Shown here: positions 57,773-64,000 of the stretch, piece by piece
How positions within the stretch are numbered: the stretch's first letter is position 1
Layout: every line of letters begins with the position of its first letter
Origin: Fibrobacter sp. UWR3
GTDB taxonomy: Bacteria > Fibrobacterota > Fibrobacteria > Fibrobacterales > Fibrobacteraceae
DNA length: 64,000 bases
Direction of reading: 5' to 3'
Assembly (NCBI RefSeq): GCF_900143055.1
Contig: NZ_FRCW01000009.1
Location: 103,060 to 167,059, forward strand
Notes under the pieces: model-generated
Databases searched by the model: none
Told to the model about the DNA's origin: nothing
Seen by the model: only the letters and a program-made list of their open reading frames with translations
Translations under genes and position numbers: made by a program

Positions 57773-58350
57773 TACTTTTCGGCTTCGTCAGCCTTCTTGC
57801 TGATAATGTCGATGAGTTCGGCGAAACTCTTGGTCTTGAGGATCTGGCCGAACTGTTCCTTGTAGTTGCGTGCGGTCGAAAGGTCGTCGATCACCAGGTC
57901 CCACGCCTTCCAGTTGCCGTTCACGAGGCTCATCTTGTACTCGAGCACAGATTCCTTGCCCTTGTTCCAAAGGTGAGCCACCACGCGGGCTTCGTCCGTA
58001 CCCTTCATCTTCGCGGGCTCGTAGATGGTGGAATCGGCGCGGTAGAGTTCAAGCCTCTTCGCGCTGGAATTGCGGACCATGCGCTGGAACTCCGCAACAA
58101 ACTTTTCCTGCGAGGCGGCATCCTGCTTGTCCCAGTCGCCCTTCGCAAGCGACTTCTTCGCCAGGAGCGCAAAATCGAACGAGTCGTTCAGCAGCGACTT
58201 CACGCGTTCAATCTCCTTCGCGTTGCGGCTCGACTTCTTGAGCAGGGTCTGCAGTTCAGCATCCTTCTTCTTCACCGCAGCGACAGGGTCTTCGGCGGCA
58301 AACGCCATTACGGCAAACACCGTAAGCAGGGCTAACATCTTCCTAATCAT
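57772..58350 (-). CDS. MlaC/Ttg2D-like periplasmic phospholipid-binding protein
   Basis: The 192-residue protein has a signal peptide (MLALLTVFAVMAFA-AED). The mature protein fits MlaC: FDFALLAKKSLAKGDWDKQDAASQEKFVAEFQRMVRNSSAKRLELY, VVAHLWNKGKESVLEYKMSLVNGNWKAWDLVIDDLSTARNYKEQFGQIL. MlaC carries phospholipids between outer and inner membrane. No MlaD/E/F genes are in the window. It starts 9 nt after a TolC-like gene, which suggests an envelope transport unit. Confidence 0.82.
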   Translation of the reverse strand: MIRKMLALLTVFAVMAFAAEDPVAAVKKKDAELQTLLKKSSRNAKEIERVKSLLNDSFDFALLAKKSLAKGDWDKQDAASQEKFVAEFQRMVRNSSAKRLELYRADSTIYEPAKMKGTDEARVVAHLWNKGKESVLEYKMSLVNGNWKAWDLVIDDLSTARNYKEQFGQILKTKSFAELIDIISKKADEAEK

Positions 58351-58359
58351 ACACTACTC

Positions 58360-59724
58360 CTATTTGTTAAATTCCCCGCGGAATTCCCTGAGCGACATGC
58401 CCATGCGGGAAATCAGTTCCGCGAATTCCACATTATACTTGCACACGGCAAAGTAATAGTCCTTCTGCATCGTCACGTTCTGCGTGTATGCACTCACCAG
58501 GTCGCCCGTCTTGGACTTGTCCAGGTCGTACTGCATTGCAGCGCCCTTCAGTATGGCTTCGGATGCACGCAGGCTCTCCCTGAGCGCGTCCATCTTCTCC
58601 TTGGCGGCTTCCACCTGGTAATACTGTTCCACCGCCTGCGCCACGAGGCCCGAGGCAGCATAGTTCTCCTTGAGTTGCAGCCCGCGGTATTCCGTACGCG
58701 CGGCACGGAAATCCGACCAGTTCTTCCAGAAGTTCAGGCGGTAGCGGAGCCCCACCCCGATAAGGCCCGAAAGTTTATTCACGGCATCTTCTGCAAAGGC
58801 GTCCTTCACCATCACCTTGCGGTTGCCGGCCCAGCTCTTCACGTACTCGATTTCGCCCATGATAAAGAACTCGGGCGCAAGTTTTGCCTCGGCAAGGTCC
58901 ATCTGGAGCTTGCGGGCATCGAGCCCTGCGGCAAGTTGCTTGAGTTCCGGGTGGTAGCGCATGGTAAACTGTTCTACCTCTTCCAGGCTCGGCAAGCGTT
59001 CAGGACGCTCCGTGAGGCAGGTATCCTCGGCGGTAAACACGTCATCTTCGCCAAGCCCGAGCGAGAACCTTATGGCAAGCTGCACCCGCTTCATGCCCAG
59101 GTTCGCCTCGGTGACGCCTTCCTTCACCGTATGGAGTTTAGCCTTCAGGTTCAAAAGGTCCATCTGCGAAACGTTCGGGTCATCGTCGTCGAGCGCCTCC
59201 TCGAGTTTCTCGTAGGCCTCGTCCACCCGCTTCTGTGCATCGCTTGCCAGTTTCTGCATTTCACGTGCCAGCAGGTAGTTGTAGTAATACGACTGCAGTT
59301 CCACATCCTTCTTGTGGATTTCCTGCTCGATGGCGTACGTTTTCTGCTTCAAGTCGGCCTCCAAGGCCTTCTTGCCCGTACGGTACTGCCCAAAGTTGAG
59401 CGGCTGGATAAACTTGCCCTCGATACCCCAGAACGGGCCCATCTTGGTAAAGTCGTAAACGTCCACCGTATCGCCCCAGTTATCCACGGATTCCTTCAAG
59501 CCAGGGGCGGGGCCCACCATCATCGCGATGTTGAGTGTCGGGAGGATTACCTCCGAGGTAAGCGCATTGAGGCTGTTTTTCTTCGCCTCGGTCGCGAACT
59601 TGGCCTCCACAAGGCGCGGGTCCTTCGCAAGCCCCTCTTCCACAAAATGCAGGCAGTCGTACCGGATTTCTCCGGCCAGGGCGAGCCCCGCAAAAACGAG
59701 TGGGAAAAGAAGCCTAAAATTCAT
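58360..59724 (-). CDS. TolC-family outer-membrane protein
   Basis: The 454-residue protein has a signal peptide (LLFPLVFAGLALA-GE) and two repeats of long alpha-helical hairpins with short beta segments, as in TolC/OEP proteins (ALEADLKQKTYAIEQEIHKKDVELQSYYYNYLLAREMQKLA near 130; LQLKENYAASGLVAQAVEQYYQVEAAKEKMDAL near 360). It should form the outer-membrane channel of an efflux or secretion system; no inner-membrane pump is adjacent. The start at 59724 places the signal correctly; a frame to 59754 adds ten residues. Confidence 0.82.
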   Translation of the reverse strand: MNFRLLFPLVFAGLALAGEIRYDCLHFVEEGLAKDPRLVEAKFATEAKKNSLNALTSEVILPTLNIAMMVGPAPGLKESVDNWGDTVDVYDFTKMGPFWGIEGKFIQPLNFGQYRTGKKALEADLKQKTYAIEQEIHKKDVELQSYYYNYLLAREMQKLASDAQKRVDEAYEKLEEALDDDDPNVSQMDLLNLKAKLHTVKEGVTEANLGMKRVQLAIRFSLGLGEDDVFTAEDTCLTERPERLPSLEEVEQFTMRYHPELKQLAAGLDARKLQMDLAEAKLAPEFFIMGEIEYVKSWAGNRKVMVKDAFAEDAVNKLSGLIGVGLRYRLNFWKNWSDFRAARTEYRGLQLKENYAASGLVAQAVEQYYQVEAAKEKMDALRESLRASEAILKGAAMQYDLDKSKTGDLVSAYTQNVTMQKDYYFAVCKYNVEFAELISRMGMSLREFRGEFNK

Positions 59725-59792
59725 CAACCTAAATTTACTAAAATGCAGGCGCACTTTCTGCCCCCACCCGACGAAACTAAAAAAATATCGGA

Positions 59793-60479
59793 TTAAAGGA
59801 ACGACTTGTTCGCGAGGTTCCTGTACTTCGCGAGCACCTTCTCATAATAGCCCGTAGGCAGCGGCTGGCCCTGTTCTAGCATCCTGTCGACGGCGGAATG
59901 CCCGATGTTGTAGGCGATAAGCGCCTCCTTCCAGTTGCCGTACTTGCCTATGAGGCGGATCAGGTAGGCTGTACCCACGGTCACGTTCACCTCGGGCTTC
60001 AGCAGGTCTTCCGTAGATTCAATGCGCATCCCGAAGCGGGCCGCCATCTTCTGCGCCGTCTCGAGCTTAATCTGCATGAGCCCCAACGCACCGGAAAAGG
60101 CCCCCGACTGCAAGCGACCGCGGGCATTCGGATTCCCGTGGCTCTCCTGCGCCACCACCGCCAAAATCATGAGCGGGTCGGTCGTATAGGAATGCGAAAT
60201 CTGCCAAATCTGTTCCGTAAGTTCCCGGCGGGTATCCTCGGTAAGGCGGCCTTTCGAAAGGTAGGCAAGCGCCTTGTCTATCTTCACGTACTCCATGGTC
60301 CAGCGGCCCCAGGTATCGAGCCTCTGCAAGTCGCTCCGCAGGCTCATTTCCTGCTTGCCCAGGTCCGCCATGTGGCGCTGCCTCACAAGCCAGATGTCGG
60401 CAAACACGAGTATCGTCAGGAAGGCGACCGCGAACAGCGCGATCACGAGCGGGCCGGGAATCCGCACGCTACTTTTCAC
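59793..60479 (-). CDS. Membrane-anchored lytic transglycosylase (SLT domain)
   Basis: The 228-residue protein has an N-terminal membrane anchor (LVIALFAVAFLTILVFADIWLV). The SLT lysozyme-like domain follows: MILAVVAQESHGNPNARG with the catalytic Glu in ESxxNP, SGALGLMQIKLETAQ, NVTVGTAYLIRLIGKYGNWKEALIAYNIG (GLMQ and AYN motifs). It cleaves peptidoglycan to 1,6-anhydro products in the periplasm. It overlaps the STAS gene by 11 nt. Confidence 0.92.
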   Translation of the reverse strand: MKSSVRIPGPLVIALFAVAFLTILVFADIWLVRQRHMADLGKQEMSLRSDLQRLDTWGRWTMEYVKIDKALAYLSKGRLTEDTRRELTEQIWQISHSYTTDPLMILAVVAQESHGNPNARGRLQSGAFSGALGLMQIKLETAQKMAARFGMRIESTEDLLKPEVNVTVGTAYLIRLIGKYGNWKEALIAYNIGHSAVDRMLEQGQPLPTGYYEKVLAKYRNLANKSFL

Positions 60480-61158
60480 GGCGGGAATTCTCCAGGAATT
60501 CGAGATACGACACCCAGTCCTGAATTACACCGAACGACGTAAGCATCGTGGTGTCTTCAATAACGCCCAGCTTACGGAGCGGACCAATGGAAGTTTCCAA
60601 GCGCTCGATTTCGTGCACGTAGCGGTCTTTCTGGCTCTGCAACGCTACAATCTGGGCCTGCTTATCGGCAATGTCGCGCCCCTGCGCAGCGATTATCAAG
60701 AACAAAGTAATTGCCCAGCCGACAATCAATAGCGAAAGCGCGATAGCCACGCTCGGGCTCAGGCGTATGCCCGTCTTGGAGCCGTAATGCACGCCAATCT
60801 GCAGCAACTGCTTAGAAAGTCCGGAATCCTTGTAGGCCTCGCGGCTCTCGTATATCTCGAAGATATTCCTGTACTTCGCGAAATATGCTTCCTGTTCCTC
60901 GTTCTTGAAAATGAGAATCAGCTTGGAATCCTTCGCCTGCAGCTTGTTCAAAAGTTCCAGGAACAAGTCAAGGTAGTCGCCCACCTTGAAATGCGCGTGC
61001 TCCAGGTTCACAAAGATAAAGCAACCGGGGCCATCGGCAAGCATTTCTATCTTCTCGCGCACGGCGGCAAGCTGGTACGACCCGAGCGAACCGGAGAGCG
61101 TAATCTCCACATCGTCGCCGTGGTCCTCGACCTGTATGTCAATCAAGTCCGCGCGCAC
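60469..61158 (-). CDS. STAS-like domain protein with membrane segment and coiled coil
   Basis: The 229-residue protein begins with a STAS/anti-sigma-antagonist-like fold (DIQVEDHGDDVEITLSGSLGSYQLAAVREKIEML ... CFIFVNLEHAHFKVGDYLDLFLELLNKL). A membrane segment follows near residue 140 (VAIALSLLIVGWAITLFLIIAAQG), then a probable coiled coil (RDIADKQAQIVALQSQKDRYVHEIERLETSI). The usual phosphorylatable Ser/Thr is not clear. It lies 3 nt after the GH57-like gene. Partner and signal are unknown. Confidence 0.7.
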   Translation of the reverse strand: MRADLIDIQVEDHGDDVEITLSGSLGSYQLAAVREKIEMLADGPGCFIFVNLEHAHFKVGDYLDLFLELLNKLQAKDSKLILIFKNEEQEAYFAKYRNIFEIYESREAYKDSGLSKQLLQIGVHYGSKTGIRLSPSVAIALSLLIVGWAITLFLIIAAQGRDIADKQAQIVALQSQKDRYVHEIERLETSIGPLRKLGVIEDTTMLTSFGVIQDWVSYLEFLENSRREK

Positions 61159-61161
61159 GTG

Positions 61162-63015
61162 TTACCCCTTCGATACCGAAACAGTAATTTTGAAGTTCAT
61201 CTCGTCGGCAACGGAAAGCGCCGTACGCCAGAACGGGTACACCCTCACGCCCTGGAACAACTCGGGCGCAGCCGAAGAAGAAGCACCGAAAATTGCCCCG
61301 ATAAATACCGCAGCAGGCTTTACAAAGGACATCGTGACGGTACACTTCGTGCCATAATCGTGTATTTCCAGCTTGTTGGCTTCCGGATAAACTAACGGGT
61401 TCTTGCCGTCCCACTTCATATCGAAACCATCCACCACGATGCGCCCGCCGGTCTCGCCCATCAGGCCGAATTCGAATATGGAACCGAAGAAGCAACGGGA
61501 ATCCATGTAGGTGGAATTGCCCAGCTGGTAATTTGCGACAATCTCAGAGGTAGACGGGTTCAGCGTGAACTTCTTGTCCACATGGAACACGCCGCGTTTT
61601 GCCCCCACGGCAAAACCCTGCTCTTCCAGGAGTTCAATCTCCGCTCCGGAATCAAGGCGTTTAATACGGTACTCGTACGGGTCGCGCAAAAGGTATTCAC
61701 GCATCGAGAGCGCCTGCTCTATCTGTTGCGCGGTCATGTCCGCATTCGGCAAGAGGCAGTCCAAAAAGCCGAAGGTCGGTTCCGCATCGTCGCGCCAAGC
61801 GTTCAGCAGGTTCACCGCGGAATCCTTGTGGTACAGGGAACGCAGCACACCGCCCGCATGGTAATCAAGCAACAGCGACATGTCCGGGTTTTCGACCCAT
61901 ATCTGCTTGCGACCCTGCAGCAGGTAGTCGCAAACCTCTATGCGGAGCCCGTTGAATTTCATCAGCGAATCGAGCGTGCTGGACGCAGACACCAGGTAGC
62001 GGAACCCCCACTCGCGCACCTTCAGGCTACGCATGCCCTCTTCGTTCGCGAGGTCGCGGAAGAACATCGGGGACATCGCCGGCAACAGCGCGTCACAGAA
62101 TTCCGTGAAGTCCTTGCCCGCAAGCTTGTCGCGCCCGCGACGGTACAGGTTCAGGAGGGATTTCTGGAACAAGTTAATCTCCGGCCTGCGCACAAGAGTC
62201 TCGCGGCATGTCATCGCGGAGGAAGGCAGCCCTAGCTTACGGCCTGCCGACATCAGGTAACTGAGCGAACCTTCCGGCGGGAGCTGGTTCACCAGGTAAC
62301 CCACGGGCCAGGTCTGCACGTCATTTGTCTCTACAAAGTCAACAAGACGCTCGAAGAACGCCACAATCTCGCTTGCCTGCGCAGGCAGGTCGAGCACCAC
62401 CACCGCGGACTTTCCGCCATGGCAGTACGATTCCGCAATCACCCTCCACCTCAGGTCGTCCTTCTCGATGGCTTCCGTCAGGCTATCTGCCACAGGTACA
62501 ACGCGCATAAGCGTTCCGCGGTCTTCGACCGTAAACCAGCCCGATACAGGCGTGGAACGCCCGACCGTAGCCTGGATGGCGGCCTCGCTCACAAGCGCGT
62601 AGTCGAATCCCGACCTCTCGAGCACGGCAGTCATGCCCATTTCCCACACGAACGAGGAATTGAAGTAGCCCTGCGGCTCTATGTCAAAATACTTCTTGAG
62701 GATATCGCGATGCTGGTCCAACTGCTGGGACTGCGTTTCTTCCGGGAACAGCGGTAGCATCGGGTCATAGAACCCGCCACCGAGAAATTCCAGTATTCCC
62801 TCGCGAATGCCGTTCCTTATCTTGCCGAATGCAAGCGGCTTCGCCACCTTGCGAAGCATCTTGAGAGTCGGGCCGTCCATGAACACGGAGCACTTGACGA
62901 GCCCCGAATTCAGCAACACGTCAAGCCCGTCAAGCACGTTGCGGGCAACCGCCTCGAGGTTCTCGTAGGCAGTGGACGGTGAAAGTTGCAGGACAAAGGA
63001 AATTGTCGGCTTCAT
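61162..63015 (-). CDS. GH57-like protein (4-alpha-glucanotransferase/DUF1926 type)
   Basis: The 617-residue protein matches the layout of GH57 glucanotransferases. FLGGGFYDPMLPLFPEETQSQQL is near residue 78, and NSSFVWEMGM follows with Glu125 where the nucleophile of the T. litoralis enzyme lies. Asp209 (VVVLDLPAQ) falls where the acid/base Asp is expected, but the usual D-G-E-K context is absent. The C-terminal half has the DUF1925/1926-like beta domains. It may act on alpha-glucan or glycogen, or be catalytically altered. It heads a minus-strand operon; a 7-bp repeat array lies 18 nt upstream. Confidence 0.72.
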   Translation of the reverse strand: MKPTISFVLQLSPSTAYENLEAVARNVLDGLDVLLNSGLVKCSVFMDGPTLKMLRKVAKPLAFGKIRNGIREGILEFLGGGFYDPMLPLFPEETQSQQLDQHRDILKKYFDIEPQGYFNSSFVWEMGMTAVLERSGFDYALVSEAAIQATVGRSTPVSGWFTVEDRGTLMRVVPVADSLTEAIEKDDLRWRVIAESYCHGGKSAVVVLDLPAQASEIVAFFERLVDFVETNDVQTWPVGYLVNQLPPEGSLSYLMSAGRKLGLPSSAMTCRETLVRRPEINLFQKSLLNLYRRGRDKLAGKDFTEFCDALLPAMSPMFFRDLANEEGMRSLKVREWGFRYLVSASSTLDSLMKFNGLRIEVCDYLLQGRKQIWVENPDMSLLLDYHAGGVLRSLYHKDSAVNLLNAWRDDAEPTFGFLDCLLPNADMTAQQIEQALSMREYLLRDPYEYRIKRLDSGAEIELLEEQGFAVGAKRGVFHVDKKFTLNPSTSEIVANYQLGNSTYMDSRCFFGSIFEFGLMGETGGRIVVDGFDMKWDGKNPLVYPEANKLEIHDYGTKCTVTMSFVKPAAVFIGAIFGASSSAAPELFQGVRVYPFWRTALSVADEMNFKITVSVSKG

Positions 63016-63032
63016 GTAGTGAAGAATAGAAA

Positions 63033-63074
63033 TTTTAGTTGCTGGTTATTGGTTGTTGGTCATTGGTTATTAGC
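63033..63074 (-). repeat. Heptanucleotide array upstream of the GH57-like gene
   Basis: On the minus strand the units read GCTAATA, ACCAATG, ACCAACA, ACCAATA, ACCAGCA, ACTAAAA. This is the same ACYAWTG family as 33674-33746, and again lies close to an ATG (63015). Confidence 0.8.
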
Positions 63075-63125
63075 AACTGTGGGTCTCGGGATGTTTATTG
63101 AGGGTGTCGGAGATGACAATTGCGA

Positions 63126-63785
63126 TTAAAAACCGAGCTGCAATAGCAGGCCGCCGCCGGGTTGTTGCAAGTTTATCGCCGGTGCAAGGCGGAGTTTCCA
63201 GGCCTTTTCGCGTTCCTCGTATTTCTGGACCCGTTCATCAGGAGACTTGAACAACCAATAGATTGGAGCAATAATGTCCACAGACAGGAATGCAATCCCT
63301 GTTACCAGGAAAAGCACACCGGTGCCCCTTCCCAAAATCTTTGTAGCGGAATTGTCGTAATCAACGTAAAGCAGTCCAATACCCGCTGCAGTAGAAAGTC
63401 CACCAACCAAGAAACTATATAGCCACGTGCCAGTATGTCTTCTGGATTCTTCTTGTTTGCAGTCCGATGCCCATTGGCCGTAGACCTTTGAACTATCCTG
63501 CAAGGGCTCCGCTCCATACACTCTTGCAAGCAGCGATTCGTTTGACTCGCTGGGGTCAACCTTTTCATTTACCGCAAAATATTCCTCGCGACAACCGCGA
63601 GCAACCACGATGCAAGACTGCGCACATTCATCACAGCCAGAAATGCCATACTCCACCGCAGTAGAATTCTCTACGAAGACTGTATCAGAAAGAACTGGAG
63701 AAGGATCAAACGCAGCAAAACAGCATGCACTACATACAAGCGCAAGGAGAACGGCACACCGAATTTTTGCAGGAGCAAGCAACAT
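63126..63785 (-). CDS. Membrane protein of unknown function
   Basis: The 219-residue protein has a signal or lipoprotein-like start (CAVLLALVCSACCFA-AF) and a cysteine-rich stretch (ISGCDECAQSCIVVARGC). Two membrane segments (about 125-145 and 155-178; FLVGGLSTAAGIGLLYVDY, GTGVLFLVTGIAFLSVDII) follow, then a basic C-terminus ending GGGLLLQLGF. I recognise no family. The ATG at 63785 is preceded in frame by GTG. A TATTTTAT box ends 5 nt before it. It lies between the 5S rRNA terminator and the GH57-like operon. Confidence 0.65.
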   Translation of the reverse strand: MLLAPAKIRCAVLLALVCSACCFAAFDPSPVLSDTVFVENSTAVEYGISGCDECAQSCIVVARGCREEYFAVNEKVDPSESNESLLARVYGAEPLQDSSKVYGQWASDCKQEESRRHTGTWLYSFLVGGLSTAAGIGLLYVDYDNSATKILGRGTGVLFLVTGIAFLSVDIIAPIYWLFKSPDERVQKYEEREKAWKLRLAPAINLQQPGGGLLLQLGF

Positions 63786-63866
63786 CACTAATAAAATAAT
63801 AATTAGATGATGATGGGCATTGGAAACCGCGGGTCCCGCGATGTTTCTCGGGCGGTTCGCGGGTAT

Positions 63867-63903
63867 AAAAAAAGCCCCCCACGAGGTTTACCTCATGGGG
63901 GGC
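63867..63903 (-). terminator. Terminator of the rRNA operon
   Basis: On the minus strand a 14-bp stem GCCCCCCATGAGGT / ACCTCGTGGGGGGC is followed by seven T. It starts about 4 nt after the 5S 3' end. Confidence 0.92.
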
Positions 63904-63907
63904 GTGA

Positions 63908-64000
63908 ATCCAGCGGCGCCCTACTCTCCCGGGCCCGGGGGCCAGGTACCATCGGCGAAGGGAGGCTTGACTTCCGTGTTCGGAATGGGAACGGGTATGA
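63908..64000 (-). rRNA. rrf: 5S ribosomal RNA, 3' part (5' end off the window)
   Basis: The minus strand reads the conserved 5S sequence: CCCGTTCCCATTCCGAACAC, then GGAAGTCAAGCCTCC, CGCCGATGGTAC and GGGAGAGTAGG. About 90 nt are visible. It implies an rRNA operon transcribed from beyond 64000 and ending here. Confidence 0.95.

Noticed and set aside
1..64000. tRNA genes
   Set aside because: I looked for T-loop and CCA-type patterns between genes and found none I could fold; occasional GGTTCGAA matches are inside coding sequence.
1..64000. Insertion sequences or prophage genes
   Set aside because: No transposase, integrase or phage structural gene is recognisable; the repeats present are short and non-coding.

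Overview
The window is bacterial chromosome and almost certainly from Fibrobacter (phylum Fibrobacterota). The strongest markers are four copies in three genes of the FISUMP domain (Fibrobacter succinogenes major paralogous domain; ITDPRDG..YR..TIGKQ.WMAENLNY ... CPAGWH.P ... SVRC.KD), two TIGR02147/DUF4423 genes, serine-rich linkers in secreted proteins, and promoters of the FCB-group type TAnnTTTG. Genes are dense and operons are tightly overlapped (ATGA and TAATG junctions).

Layout. 1-3.4 kb, minus strand: the N-terminal part of a DEDD-exonuclease/RecQ-type helicase lies behind a type IV toxin-antitoxin pair (AbiEi/AbiEii) whose promoter carries two inverted repeats. 3.7-11 kb: sodium:amino-acid symporter, S-adenosylhomocysteinase-like protein, secreted polysaccharide deacetylase, Na/Pi cotransporter, ispF. 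11-18.7 kb: a tandemly duplicated locus of giant FISUMP lipoproteins and zinc-ribbon membrane proteins; one zinc-ribbon copy is a pseudogene. 18.9-33.4 kb: complex I operon nuoBCDEFGHIJKLMN, with no nuoA at its head and with unusual extensions in NuoB, NuoE, NuoH and NuoM. 33.7-36.3 kb: TIGR02147 gene plus lipoprotein. 36.4-48.9 kb: cysS, metallo-beta-lactamase-fold hydrolase, acyltransferase, a small unknown gene, uvrB, ilvE, a double-FISUMP lipoprotein, aminotransferase and citrate synthase. 48.9-55.5 kb: DUF1232 protein, large secreted glycosidase, second lipoprotein/TIGR02147 pair, dus. 55.6-64 kb: HU-like protein, then a minus-strand cluster (GH57-like protein, STAS-membrane protein, lytic transglycosylase, TolC-like, MlaC-like, DUF2953-like, RsuA-like), a membrane protein, and the 3' part of a 5S rRNA gene.

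The most interesting material is mostly non-coding. (i) Two intergenic clusters each hold three ~40-bp units: 11-12 bp inverted arms around an ~18-bp unique centre, with a different arm word at each locus (TGGGTACYAAA versus TTACATACYAAA). (ii) At least eight genes have a TAnnTT-type -10 box ending only 4-6 nt before the ATG, which predicts leaderless mRNAs. (iii) Two families of 7-bp tandem repeats and several families of dispersed palindromes occur between genes and also inside uvrB, an acyltransferase gene and dus, where they add in-frame peptide. (iv) Paired repeats near 8.3-8.6 kb keep their hairpins through compensatory stem changes. (v) Both TIGR02147 genes stand directly before a lipoprotein gene, and one has a symmetric operator over its promoter.

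All calls come from reading the sequence and from remembered family knowledge; no database search was run.
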